The notes under the pieces are model-generated. The model was not told the DNA's origin and did not search any database. It worked only from the letters and a program-made list of their open reading frames with translations. Made by a program: the position numbers and the translations under genes. A DNA stretch of 40,861 nt from Synergistaceae bacterium (GTDB lineage: Bacteria; Synergistota; Synergistia; Synergistales; Aminobacteriaceae): the NCBI GenBank assembly GCA_031272145.1, contig JAISUL010000069.1:1-40861 (forward strand), given 5' to 3'. Each line of letters begins with the position of its first letter. Position 1 is the stretch's first letter. Below, piece by piece: positions 1 to 7,740 of this stretch.

Positions 1-640
1 CAGCCGCAAGAAGGGGCGTTACGCCGTCGTCGTCGCCCTCGTCAACTTTCGCGCCGCCGCCGAGAAGGATGCGCACGGCGTCAGCTTTGCCGCGCAGGGC
101 CGCCACCCACAGGGGGGAGTGGCCATCCTCGTCGCGGGCGTTGGGGTCGGCGCCGCAGCGCAGGAGGGCGGCCACCACGTCGGGGTTGGGGTTGACCGCC
201 GCAGCTAGGAAGAGGGGGGTGCGCCCGAGCTTGTCCGGCATGTTGACGGCGTCGGGCGACGACTCGGTCATGAGGGAGGCCAGAGTTTCGGTTACGCGGT
301 AGCTGTCGTTGTAGGCCGCGGCCAGCATGAGGGGGGAGAGCTTTTCCATGCCTGGCGCGAACAGAGACGCGCCGCGCTGGACGAGCACGCGTATCAGAGC
401 GGGGTCGTAGGCGTACTCCGCTGCCACGTGGATCGGCCTGTCGCCGCCGGGGAACTCGTTGTTCACGGAGAGCTCCTCGGTGTCAAGTGCGGCCTCGATT
501 TTTTTGATGCCGGGCAGTCCCTCGAGGCACATGCGTGCGAACGTCGCCTTGTCGATGGCGCCGGCCGTATATCCTATGACGGCGCTGGTCAATAGCATTC
601 CGGCGACCGTGGTGACCACCCTTGCGAAGAACTGTTTCAA
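1..640 (-). CDS. Exported/membrane-anchored ankyrin-repeat protein (3' end outside the window)
   Basis: Read leftward from a TTG at 640-638, with a GGGGGT ribosome-binding site just upstream; the frame stays open to the window edge (213 codons seen). The N-terminus is basic and then hydrophobic (KQFFARVVTTVAGMLLTSAV, then IGYTAGA), so it is a signal peptide or membrane anchor. From about residue 65, ankyrin-type helix pairs follow (PIHVAAEYAYDPALIRVLVQ, TPLFLAAAVNPNPDVVAALL, SPLWVAALRGKADAVRILL). Ankyrin repeats bind proteins; the partner is unknown. The TTG overlaps the TGA of the upstream gene (TTGA), so translation is probably coupled and the two products may work together. It is related in repeat style to the ankyrin gene at 9098-10111, but that one lacks an export signal. 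Confidence 0.82.
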   Translation of the reverse strand, partial: MKQFFARVVTTVAGMLLTSAVIGYTAGAIDKATFARMCLEGLPGIKKIEAALDTEELSVNNEFPGGDRPIHVAAEYAYDPALIRVLVQRGASLFAPGMEKLSPLMLAAAYNDSYRVTETLASLMTESSPDAVNMPDKLGRTPLFLAAAVNPNPDVVAALLRCGADPNARDEDGHSPLWVAALRGKADAVRILLGGGAKVDEGDDDGVTPLLAA

Positions 641-1092
641 TTCGATACCCCCGTCGCTGTTTTATTTGCGCCGTGCGCCATGTCGATGGGGGGGATGAGG
701 TCGCGGATTCTGGGGTGGGGCTTTTGGTCTGGGGGGCACTCTGGGGTGTAGGAGTAGACCTCAAGGAAGCCCTTCAGGCCGAGGAGGAAGCTCTTGGCCA
801 CGCGGCGCGGGCCGCCCGCGTCGGAGACGAGCAGGAAGCGCTGGGTGACGACGTCCGGCAGGGGGTGCCACTCGCGCATGATGTACTCGACGTCCGCTGC
901 GTCGTCGTGAGTCCAGACCACGTAGTCCCACGCGTAGTACTTCGCAATGGGGAGCAGCTGAGGGCCTTTAATCATGGTCACCAGCCGCGCGACTCCCTCC
1001 ATGGCTCCGCCGTTTCTCTCGTGCCTCCAGGGAGAGAAGCCGAGGTAGTTCCACATGTCCATGCTGTGGCGCATGTGCGAAAAGTCCGACAT
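637..1092 (-). CDS. Hypothetical protein of 151 residues, co-translated with an ankyrin protein
   Basis: I do not recognise this family. The start at 1092 (MSDFSHMRH) is set by a GGAGG seven bases upstream; the frame is open further upstream but runs through tRNA genes there, so the longer version is not real. The product is soluble-looking, rich in Trp/Tyr/Asp (YYAWDYVVWTHDDAADVEYI), with no membrane segment and a Pro-rich C-terminal part. Its TGA stop overlaps the TTG start of the following exported ankyrin gene. Ankyrin genes are often paired with a specific client protein, so this could be the ligand of the ankyrin protein; that is inference from the overlap only. Confidence 0.7.
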   Translation of the reverse strand: MSDFSHMRHSMDMWNYLGFSPWRHERNGGAMEGVARLVTMIKGPQLLPIAKYYAWDYVVWTHDDAADVEYIMREWHPLPDVVTQRFLLVSDAGGPRRVAKSFLLGLKGFLEVYSYTPECPPDQKPHPRIRDLIPPIDMAHGANKTATGVSN

Positions 1093-1167
1093 TATAGTGC
1101 CTCCGTCTGGGGTCTGAGAGGGCGCTCGAGCCCCCAACCCCTTTGGGTTAAGATGATGGGTATTATA
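1093..1167 (-). promoter_or_regulatory. Promoter and structured 5' leader of the 637-1092 gene
   Basis: On the minus strand a GTGTATAAT -10 box lies at 1167-1162. The leader then holds AACCC-AAAG-GGGTT and a G-rich/C-rich stretch (GGGGGCTCGAG ... CTCAGACCCC) that can form hairpins directly before the GGAGG. This resembles the leaders at 8944, 11845, 14943, 18133 and 18859. Confidence 0.5.
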
Positions 1168-1202
1168 CACTTGAATGGAATATAAAGGGAAAAATAAAAG
1201 AC

Positions 1203-1278
<76 letters not shown>

Positions 1279-1294
1279 ACGACTTGCCGCAACT

Positions 1295-1371
1295 TGGCGC
1301 GCCCGGCAGGATTTGAACCCGCAGCCTGCGGATCCGAAGTCCGCTGCTCTATCCAGTTGAGCTACGAGCGC
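1295..1371 (-). tRNA. tRNA-Arg (TCG)
   Basis: Minus-strand cloverleaf: acceptor GCGCTCG pairs with CGGGCGC, discriminator G, encoded CCA. The anticodon stem GCGGA/TCCGC encloses CTTCGGA, giving anticodon TCG. Its acceptor 3' end is nearly identical to that of the second tRNA-Arg at 1550-1626. Confidence 0.95.
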
Positions 1372-1403
1372 GTGCCCTCTTTTGCCTGCCCCCTGCCGCC
1401 CTC

Positions 1404-1481
1404 TGGGGTGAGCGAGGGGACTCGAACCCCCGGCCCCCGGGACCACAACCCGATACTCTAACCAATTGAGCTACGCTCACC
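1404..1481 (-). tRNA. tRNA-His (GTG)
   Basis: Minus-strand cloverleaf with acceptor GTGAGCG paired with CGCTCAC, an encoded extra G at position -1 (base 1481) opposite discriminator C, and encoded CCA. The anticodon stem encloses TTGTGGT, giving anticodon GTG. The G-1 is the identity element of tRNA-His. Confidence 0.95.
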
Positions 1482-1490
1482 GCTTCACTC

Positions 1491-1548
1491 TTGGCGCGCC
1501 CGGCAGGACTTGAAGCTGCTTAGCGCGCCCGGCCGGACTTGAAGCTGC
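1491..1548 (-). repeat. Two tandem 29-bp decayed copies of a tRNA-Arg 3' end
   Basis: Units 1491-1519 and 1520-1548 match the first 29 bases (1549-1577) of the adjacent tRNA-Arg(TCT) on the plus strand, which is the tRNA's 3' half of the T-arm, acceptor strand and CCA. They differ from it mainly in the T-arm (GAAGCTGC instead of GAACCCGC) and, in the middle unit, in the CCA (CTA). They lie between tRNA-Arg and tRNA-His in the same transcript. Tandem tRNA 3' ends are typical footprints of integrase-mediated insertion and loss, but slippage duplication is also possible. Confidence 0.75.
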
Positions 1549-1549
1549 T

Positions 1550-1626
<77 letters not shown>

Positions 1627-1660
1627 GCGTGCAATCGTCCGCGTCGAGACGCCGGATATA

Positions 1661-1689
1661 TTTATACCACTTGCTGGGGCGCAAGTCAA
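1661..1689 (-). promoter_or_regulatory. Sigma-70-type promoter of the tRNA cluster
   Basis: Minus strand: -35 TTGACT at 1689-1684, a 17-base spacer, and -10 TATAAA at 1666-1661. The position fits transcription through tRNA-Arg(TCT), His, Arg(TCG) and Lys. It is divergent from the promoter of the permease gene at 1714. Confidence 0.8.
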
Positions 1690-1713
1690 GCTCTAACGAG
1701 CTCGATTTTCGGG

Positions 1714-1764
1714 TATACTGTTCGTATGAACGAGTTTAGGCTAGAATACGCACTCCGCGCGTGA
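1714..1764 (+). promoter_or_regulatory. -10 box and 12-codon upstream ORF before the permease gene
   Basis: TATACT at 1714-1719 would start transcription at about 1726, exactly on an ATG (1726-1728). That ATG opens a 12-codon frame (MNEFRLEYALRA) whose TGA at 1762-1764 overlaps the GTG start of the permease (1761-1763). No ribosome-binding site precedes the GTG. Either this is a leaderless leader peptide coupled to the permease, or the N-terminus of the permease with a one-base frame discrepancy. Confidence 0.45.
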
Positions 1765-2930
1765 CGGCCATCGCTTCGCTCGCGGTTCACAGGGCGCGCT
1801 CCCTCCTGACCATGCTCGGCATCGTCATGGGGGTCGCGGCAGTCATCACCACCGTGGCGCTCGGAAACGGCGCGGCGGACGTGATGGACAGGTTCGTCGC
1901 GGGGGTCGGGGTGAATATGCTCTTGGTCTTCCCTGGCAGGGCAGGCCAGGGGCAGCGCTCGGCATCCCTCACGCTCGCGGACGCGGAGGCGCTGAGGCAC
2001 GGGGTCTTCATCTCCAAGGTAGTGCCGGAGACCTACGGGGGTGCTAGGCTCGTCTGCCGGGCGCGCAGCTGGAGCACCAACGTCCAGGGCACGACGCCGG
2101 ATACGCTCGACGTCCGCGAGTGGAGGATCGCCGAAGGGCGCATGTTCACGCCAGCCGAAATGACCAGCGCGGTCTGCGTGCTCGGCGCCACAGTTGCGCG
2201 CAACCTCGGCCTCTCGGCGCACGGGGCGGTGGGGACAATGGTTCGCGTCAAGAACACGCCGTTCCGCGTCATAGGGGTGATGCGCCCGAAGGGGCCGACC
2301 CCCTGGGGGTACGATCAGGACGACATAGTGCTAGTTCCGCTGGTGACGGCGCAGAGGCGGCTGTTTCGGAGCGGAAACGCTCTCTCCCGCATCACGCTCA
2401 AGGCCGCGGGGCGGGAGTACCTCGCGGAGGCGACGGCGGAGGCGCGCGCGGTGCTCAGGCAGAGGCACAGGCTGACTAAGGGGGACGACTTCGTGATGTA
2501 TGACATGACAGCAGCGCTCGAGAACGCCGCTAGGTCGACTCACATAATGAGGCTGCTGCTCGGCGCCACCGCGTTCGTGTCGCTCCTCGTCGGTGGCATA
2601 GGCATAATGAACATCATGCTCGTCTCGGTCAGCGAAAGGACTAGGGAAATAGGCATCCGCATGGCGGTTGGAGCGCGGCCTTGGGACGTGAGGCGCCAGT
2701 TTCTAACCGAGGCGGCGGTTTTGTCCGGCGTCGGCGGAGGCCTCGGAGTGATTTGCGGCGCTGCTCTGTCACGCGCTCTGACGGGGCTGTTCGGGTGGCC
2801 GACCATCGTCTCGGCTGGCGCAGCTCTGGCGGCAGCGGGAGGAGCGGCGCTCGTCGGAGTGGCGTTCGGCTTTTGGCCGGCGTGGAAGGCCTCCGCGCTC
2901 AACCCAATAGATGCATTGCGCTCTGAATAG
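1761..2930 (+). CDS. MacB/FtsX-type ABC transporter permease
   Basis: A 389-residue inner-membrane permease. The N-terminal transmembrane segment has the family signature (RSLLTMLGIVMGVAAVITTV), followed by a periplasmic MacB-type domain (about residues 50-240) and an FtsX domain with three C-terminal helices (LLLGATAFVSLLVGGIGIMN, then SERTREIGIRMAVGARP, and the final NPIDALRSE). Such permeases work with a MacB-type ATPase and often a membrane-fusion protein in export or mechanotransmission; neither is in this window, so it is an orphan here or encoded apart. Translation starts at a GTG without a ribosome-binding site, coupled to a tiny upstream frame. The canonical family N-terminus is a few residues longer, so the exact start is uncertain. 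Confidence 0.88.
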   Translation: MTAIASLAVHRARSLLTMLGIVMGVAAVITTVALGNGAADVMDRFVAGVGVNMLLVFPGRAGQGQRSASLTLADAEALRHGVFISKVVPETYGGARLVCRARSWSTNVQGTTPDTLDVREWRIAEGRMFTPAEMTSAVCVLGATVARNLGLSAHGAVGTMVRVKNTPFRVIGVMRPKGPTPWGYDQDDIVLVPLVTAQRRLFRSGNALSRITLKAAGREYLAEATAEARAVLRQRHRLTKGDDFVMYDMTAALENAARSTHIMRLLLGATAFVSLLVGGIGIMNIMLVSVSERTREIGIRMAVGARPWDVRRQFLTEAAVLSGVGGGLGVICGAALSRALTGLFGWPTIVSAGAALAAAGGAALVGVAFGFWPAWKASALNPIDALRSE

Positions 2931-2945
2931 AAAGGGGTTTCTAAT

Positions 2946-4235
2946 ATGATAGTAGGCGCTTATCTCGTACCGCATCCGCCCATCATCATTAAGGGCATAG
3001 GCAGAGGCGATGAAATTCCGGACACGCGCCACGCCTATCAAGTGGTAGCGGCTGAAATAGCGGGCAAAAAGCCCGACACCGTCGTCATCGTCTCGCCTCA
3101 CAGCGTGATGTACCGAGACCGCTTTTTAGTCGCTGGTGGAACGGGGGCGACCGGGGACTTCTCCGCGTTCGGCGTCGGGATGGCGGGAGGCGGGATTTCC
3201 ATCGACTATGACGAGGACTTTGCCGATCTCATCTGCAAAATAGCCGAAAGGCGGGGCGTTCCGTCGGTGCAGGACAATGAGGCCATCCTCGACCACGGGG
3301 TGACTGTGCCTTTGTACTTTATCAGGGCGGCTGTTCCTTACGCGCGGTTTGTCAAAATTTCGCCGTCTGGGCTTCCGCTTGCGACGCACTTCCGCCTCGG
3401 AGGTTGCATTACGCTGGCCGCAGCGCGCGAACGCCGCGTCGTAGTCGTGGCAAGCGGGGACATGTCGCATAAGCTGAAGGCCGACGGGCCGTACGGGTTT
3501 GCCAAGGAGGGGCCGGAGTTCGACAGGCTCGCGAAGGAGTGCTGCGAGACGGCGGACTTCCAGAGGCTGCTTGACCTTGACCACGGCTTCCGCGAAAAGG
3601 CGGGGGAGTGCGGGCTTGCCGGCATGGCGGTAATGGCTGGCGCCCTCGACGGGCTTGACGCTAAGGGGCGCGTGCTTAGCTACGAGTGCCCGTTCGGCGT
3701 AGGGTACCTCGTGGCGTCGTTTACGACAGACCCTTACGTGTGGCTTGCAAGGGCGAACGTCGAGAGCGTCGTCCGCACGGGGGAGTCCATTGCGCAGCTT
3801 CCAGACCTGCCGAAACAGATGCTGAGCCGGCAGGCCGGGGTGTTCGTCACCATCAAAAAGGACGGGCAGCTCCGCGGGTGCATCGGGACGATTGGGCCGA
3901 CGCAGGAAAACGTCGCGGAGGAGATAATATCGAACAGCGTCCTCGCCGCCTTGAAGGACCCGCGCTTCGACCCCGTCGATCCGTCGGAGCTGGACTCTCT
4001 GACTTACGACGTGGACGTGCTGTCGCCGTCTGAAGTGGTCGTGGACGAGCAGCTGCTCGACCCCAAACGCTACGGAGTGATAGTGTCGTGCGACGGACGG
4101 CGCGGGCTGCTGCTGCCCGACCTGGACGGGGTAAACACTGCCGACGACCAGATTGACATCGCCCTGAAGAAGGGCGGCATAAGCAAAGCAGAGCCATACA
4201 GCCTCGAGCGCTTCGAGGTCACGCGGCACGTGTAG
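2946..4235 (+). CDS. amrA: MEMO-like/AMMECR1 fusion (AmmeMemoRadiSam system protein A)
   Basis: A 429-residue, two-domain protein. Residues 1 to about 265 are a class III extradiol dioxygenase/MEMO-like domain (LVPHPPIII, VSPHSVMYRD, DHGVTVPLYFI, SGDMSHKLK, which keep His/Asp/Ser of the metal-site region). Residues about 270-429 are an AMMECR1 domain with its hallmark LRGCIGTIGPT near residue 310. The biochemical role is unknown; the family is linked to a radical-SAM enzyme, and indeed the next gene starts on the base after this stop codon. AAAGGGG precedes the ATG. In other genomes MEMO (B) and AMMECR1 (A) can be separate; here one polypeptide carries both. Confidence 0.9.
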   Translation: MIVGAYLVPHPPIIIKGIGRGDEIPDTRHAYQVVAAEIAGKKPDTVVIVSPHSVMYRDRFLVAGGTGATGDFSAFGVGMAGGGISIDYDEDFADLICKIAERRGVPSVQDNEAILDHGVTVPLYFIRAAVPYARFVKISPSGLPLATHFRLGGCITLAAARERRVVVVASGDMSHKLKADGPYGFAKEGPEFDRLAKECCETADFQRLLDLDHGFREKAGECGLAGMAVMAGALDGLDAKGRVLSYECPFGVGYLVASFTTDPYVWLARANVESVVRTGESIAQLPDLPKQMLSRQAGVFVTIKKDGQLRGCIGTIGPTQENVAEEIISNSVLAALKDPRFDPVDPSELDSLTYDVDVLSPSEVVVDEQLLDPKRYGVIVSCDGRRGLLLPDLDGVNTADDQIDIALKKGGISKAEPYSLERFEVTRHV

Positions 4236-5099
4236 ATGGTTACGGCGCGGTTTTACGAGGACATCGGGGACGGACTTCAGTGCCGGCTTTGCCCGCATGG
4301 CTGCATCATAAGGGACGGCAAAACTGGTATGTGCGGGGTGAGGCGGAACTGCGAAGGGACGCTGGTCTCCGATTTTTACGGGGTTGTGTCAAGCATGGCG
4401 CTGGACCCAATCGAGAAGAAGCCCCTGGCGCGGTTTCACCCCGGCAGCTTCATCCTGTCCATAGGCGGGCTGGGATGCAACATGCGGTGCTCCTTTTGCC
4501 AGAACAGCGCAATATCTCAGCCTCGCTTTGGGACAAGCAAAACGGAGACGGAGTTCCTTTCGCCCCAGCAGCTGCTTGACACCGCCCGCTCTGTGCCGGG
4601 GAACGTCGGGGTTGCGTTTACTTACAACGAGCCCCTGATTGGCATAGAGTACCTGCTTGACGCGGCGCCGCTCCTGCGTTCAGAGGGGCTTGAGACTGTG
4701 CTGGTGACCAACGGCATGGTCGAGCCGGAACCGCTTCGCGAGCTTTTGCCCCACGTCAGCGCCATGAACATCGACGTGAAGGCGTTCACGGACGGCTTTT
4801 ACGCGAGAATGGGCGGCGACCTCAGAACCGTCAAGCGCAGCGTCGAGATGTGTGCGCCACTGTGTCACGTTGAGGTCACCACGCTTGTTATTCCGGGTGA
4901 GAACGACGGCGAGGAGGAGATTAGGGCGCTGTCCGTTTGGCTGGCGTCTGTGTCGCGGGAGCTGCCGCTCCACTTGACGCGGTTTTTCCCGAGGCACAAG
5001 ATGCTGGACAAGGCGCCCACTCCTACTGATACGCTTTATAGGCTGGCGGACGTGGCAAGGAGGGAGCTGGAGTTCGTGTACGTGGGGAACGTGCCCTAA
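4236..5099 (+). CDS. amrS: AmmeMemoRadiSam system radical-SAM enzyme
   Basis: A 287-residue radical-SAM protein. The CxxxCxxC cluster motif is at C81, C85 and C88 (CNMRCSFCQN), preceded by an N-terminal cysteine set (C16, C19, C23, C33) that could bind another metal. The SAM-domain features GNVGVAFTYNEPLI and LVTNGMV follow. It directly abuts the MEMO-AMMECR1 fusion gene (no intergenic base), so the two are surely co-translated. The family resembles pyruvate formate-lyase activases, and some databases label it so, but no glycyl radical enzyme is nearby. The substrate is unknown. Confidence 0.92.
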   Translation: MVTARFYEDIGDGLQCRLCPHGCIIRDGKTGMCGVRRNCEGTLVSDFYGVVSSMALDPIEKKPLARFHPGSFILSIGGLGCNMRCSFCQNSAISQPRFGTSKTETEFLSPQQLLDTARSVPGNVGVAFTYNEPLIGIEYLLDAAPLLRSEGLETVLVTNGMVEPEPLRELLPHVSAMNIDVKAFTDGFYARMGGDLRTVKRSVEMCAPLCHVEVTTLVIPGENDGEEEIRALSVWLASVSRELPLHLTRFFPRHKMLDKAPTPTDTLYRLADVARRELEFVYVGNVP

Positions 5100-5111
5100 T
5101 TCGCCGCTCGT

Positions 5112-5870
5112 TCACGCCCCCAGGCTGCGAACCTGCACGCCGCTCTTCTCAAGCGCTTCCCGCACGGCTGCGGCCATCTTAACGGCGGCGGGGTTGTCCC
5201 CGTGGAGACATATCGACTTAGCGCTCAGCGTGACGGTCTGGCCGTCCGGCGTCTCGACCACTCCGTCCTTGACGAGCCGAACCATGCGCCTGCCAGCCTC
5301 GTCGGGGTCGTGGACGAACGCCCCCTTCTGGCTTCGCGGCACAAGCGAGCCGTCAGGCATGTATCCGCGGTCGGCAAAGGCCTCGGCGGCGAACGGCACC
5401 CCGGCCTCGGCAGCCGCTCCCTCAAACTCGGAGTTCGCCAAGCCGAGAAGGATTATCCCCGAACCGCACGCCTTAATGGCGCGCGCGATGGCCAGAGCGC
5501 CCTTCGGGTCCTTAGCGGCCTGGTTGTACATCGCTCCGTGCGGCTTCACGTGCTGGAGCGCCACCCCCTCCGACAGACACACGGCAGCTAAGGCGCCTAC
5601 TTGATACAGAGTGTAGGCGTAAAGCTCGTCGGGCGTGCAGGTCATGTTGCGGCGGCCAAAGCCAAGCAGGTCGGGGTAGCCTGGGTGCGCTCCAACGGCC
5701 ACGCCCTTCGCCTTCGCAGCCTTGACGGTCTTTATCATGGTCTCGGAGTCGCCGGCGTGCCAGCCGCAGGCAACGTTGGCGGAGGTGATGTGAGACATGA
5801 CCTCCTCGTCCATGCCCATCTTCCAGACGCCGAAACTCTCGCCGAGATCGCTGTTCAAGTCCACCATCAT
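5112..5870 (-). CDS. pxpA: 5-oxoprolinase subunit A (LamB/YcsF family)
   Basis: 252 residues, the usual size. It begins VDLNSDLGESFG and has HITSANVACGWHAGD, VGAHPGYPDLLGFGRR and the ICLHGDNPAAV motif near the C-terminus, all typical of PxpA. With PxpB and PxpC it cleaves 5-oxoproline to glutamate with ATP. The start at 5870 is fixed by GGAGGAG seven bases upstream; a longer open frame has no ribosome-binding site. It is the last gene of a leftward operon (transporter, pxpB, pxpC, pxpA). 5-Oxoproline arises spontaneously from glutamine/glutamate and from peptides, which suits an amino-acid fermenter. Confidence 0.93.
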   Translation of the reverse strand: MMVDLNSDLGESFGVWKMGMDEEVMSHITSANVACGWHAGDSETMIKTVKAAKAKGVAVGAHPGYPDLLGFGRRNMTCTPDELYAYTLYQVGALAAVCLSEGVALQHVKPHGAMYNQAAKDPKGALAIARAIKACGSGIILLGLANSEFEGAAAEAGVPFAAEAFADRGYMPDGSLVPRSQKGAFVHDPDEAGRRMVRLVKDGVVETPDGQTVTLSAKSICLHGDNPAAVKMAAAVREALEKSGVQVRSLGA

Positions 5871-5883
5871 AATAACTCCTCCT

Positions 5884-6885
5884 TTAATAATGCGGGCGGG
5901 AACGCCACGTCGCTCTGAGGCGCCGCGCTTCGGCGATGAGCTCCTCCTCATAGCGAAGCAGCGCGACGGCCTCCTTGGGGGTCGTCATCTCGAAGCGGAC
6001 GCGCTGGCCGGGCAGGCGCTGAGACAGGGCCTCCACGTCAACAGCGCAAACGGTCGCTATCTTCGTGTAGCCGCCGGTCGTCTGACGGTCGGCAAGCATC
6101 ACTATCGGCATGCCGTGGCCAGGCACCTGCACACTGCCAAGCGCCACCGCGTCGGAGATGATGTCGGCGCCGGCTTTGTGCTCAATCTCCGCGCCCTCCA
6201 TGCGGTAACCCATGCGGTCAGCGGCGTTCGTTATGGTGTACTCGGACGTGTAGAACGCGTCGGTGCCCTTCTTCGTGAAGCCAGCGTCCTGAGGGCCGGG
6301 TATGGTGCGGAGCGGCGCGTTTGGGTCGCGAACGGGGCGCAGCGCTTCGGGCAGAGTAAGCCACTCGCACTCCTCCCAGAGCAGGTCGGGCGTTCCGGTG
6401 GTCAAGACGTCGCCTGCCGCAAGGGCGCGTCCATCTAGGCCGCCGAACTTGCCCCGCGTGTAGGTCGAGCGGCTGCCCATCACAACGGGAACGTCCACGC
6501 CGCCCGATACGCAAAAATACGCCCGCGCTCCGCCTCGCAAAGCGGTGACGGCAATTTCATCGCCGTCCCACACGCGAATGGCAGTCCATGACGGGACGGA
6601 GAGGCCGTTCACGGTTATCATGGCGTCCGCGCCGGTCACGGCAAAACAGCCGCTCCCTTCGGCGCGCAGAACTGGGCCAAGCACGGTTATCTCCAGGCCA
6701 GCTGGCTCCAGAGCGGGGTTCCCGCTGGCGGGCTCATTGCCGACGAGCACGTTGCCGAGCCGGAGCGCCGCTGAGTCCATCGCGCCAGCAACGGGGACGC
6801 CCAGCGCCTGAAAGCCCCTTCGCCCTAAGTCCTGCACAGTCGTGAACATGCCAGGCTTCTCAACAAGCAGCCTCAATTTGCACAC
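5884..6885 (-). CDS. pxpC: 5-oxoprolinase subunit C (KipA/biotin-dependent carboxyltransferase-like)
   Basis: 333 residues, full length. The N-terminal VEKPGMFTTVQDLGRRGFQALGV-type region (split here to its parts: TTVQDLGRRG, GVPVAGAMDS) and the IPGPQD and YTITNAADRMGYRMEG motifs are typical of the KipA family, which is related to urea amidolyase domains. Starts with a GTG at 6885 inside the end of pxpB (13-base overlap), so translation is coupled. It forms the catalytic complex with PxpB and acts with PxpA. Confidence 0.92.
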   Translation of the reverse strand: MCKLRLLVEKPGMFTTVQDLGRRGFQALGVPVAGAMDSAALRLGNVLVGNEPASGNPALEPAGLEITVLGPVLRAEGSGCFAVTGADAMITVNGLSVPSWTAIRVWDGDEIAVTALRGGARAYFCVSGGVDVPVVMGSRSTYTRGKFGGLDGRALAAGDVLTTGTPDLLWEECEWLTLPEALRPVRDPNAPLRTIPGPQDAGFTKKGTDAFYTSEYTITNAADRMGYRMEGAEIEHKAGADIISDAVALGSVQVPGHGMPIVMLADRQTTGGYTKIATVCAVDVEALSQRLPGQRVRFEMTTPKEAVALLRYEEELIAEARRLRATWRSRPHY

Positions 6886-7736
6886 CCCCCAGACATGCGG
6901 TCAAACTCCGCGCGGCTTATCGGGACGAACCTGACCCACATGCCGGCGTTCAGGAATATCGCCGGCTCCCGAGTTGGGTCGAACATCTTTAGCGGCGTTC
7001 TTCCTATTATGTTCCACCCGCCGGGGCTGTCGATCGGGTATATGCCGGTCTGCTTTCCGCCTATGGCCACTGAGCCAGCCGGTATCCTCTCGCGCGGCTC
7101 CTTCAGCCTTGGAGTCTCAAGCGACGCGTCCATGCCGCCGAGGTACGAATACCCAGGCACGAAACCGAGCATGTAGCAGTAGCAGTCCTTCGACGTGTGA
7201 CGCCGCACGACCTCCTCGCGCGAAATCTTGGCGTTGGACGCAACGCGGTCAAGGTCGGGCGCAAGGTCGTCGCCCTCGTAACAGGTTGGGATGGTCAGAA
7301 GCTCGGCCTCCTTGGGGGCCTCGGACCCCTTGGTGTCCACAGACGCCTGGGCTGCCGTCTCCGACCCATTGGAGTCGCGCTCGCCTTTGGCGCCTTTCTT
7401 GCCCTTGGTTTTGTGCGGTGCAGGCGCCTCCTGTGCAGGCACCTCCGGGGCTGCCGGCACCTTTATGTCCGCCGCAGCCGCCCTGAGGAACGCTTCGGCC
7501 TCGTCGGGCGCGGTGACTAGGGGGTTGAAGCACACGGCAAGCGAACGGTACGTCGGGATAGCCTCCAGAAAGCCCGCAAACGGAGCGGCGGTGACGCGTG
7601 CGCGCAACGTCTGCACGCACGCGTTGATGCCCATGTCTATCGCGTCGCCGAACTCAACGACAACGCATGCCTCGCCAGCAAGCGCGTACCGAGGCGCAGG
7701 GAAAGGCGCTGGCGCAGTAGAAGAAGACGCGCTCAT
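6873..7736 (-). CDS. pxpB: 5-oxoprolinase subunit B (KipI) with an extra low-complexity insert
   Basis: 287 residues, about 50-60 longer than most PxpB proteins. Residues 15-92 are the KipI N-terminal domain and residues about 145-287 the cyclophilin-like domain (CYCYMLGFVPGYSYLGGMD, IPAGSVAIGGKQTGIYP, GGWNIIGRTP). Between them, residues about 93-144 are Ala/Pro-rich, then Lys/Gly-rich, then acidic, and look disordered. This linker is not part of the family fold. Four bases separate the start from the stop of the transporter gene. The insert may be a flexible linker acquired by slippage. Confidence 0.9.
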   Translation of the reverse strand: MSASSSTAPAPFPAPRYALAGEACVVVEFGDAIDMGINACVQTLRARVTAAPFAGFLEAIPTYRSLAVCFNPLVTAPDEAEAFLRAAAADIKVPAAPEVPAQEAPAPHKTKGKKGAKGERDSNGSETAAQASVDTKGSEAPKEAELLTIPTCYEGDDLAPDLDRVASNAKISREEVVRRHTSKDCYCYMLGFVPGYSYLGGMDASLETPRLKEPRERIPAGSVAIGGKQTGIYPIDSPGGWNIIGRTPLKMFDPTREPAIFLNAGMWVRFVPISRAEFDRMSGGCAN

Positions 7737-7740
7737 AGCT

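Noticed and set aside
4236-5099. Pyruvate formate-lyase activating enzyme
   Set aside because: Sequence similarity exists, but the abutting MEMO-AMMECR1 gene and the N-terminal cysteine set fit AmrS; no glycyl radical enzyme nearby.
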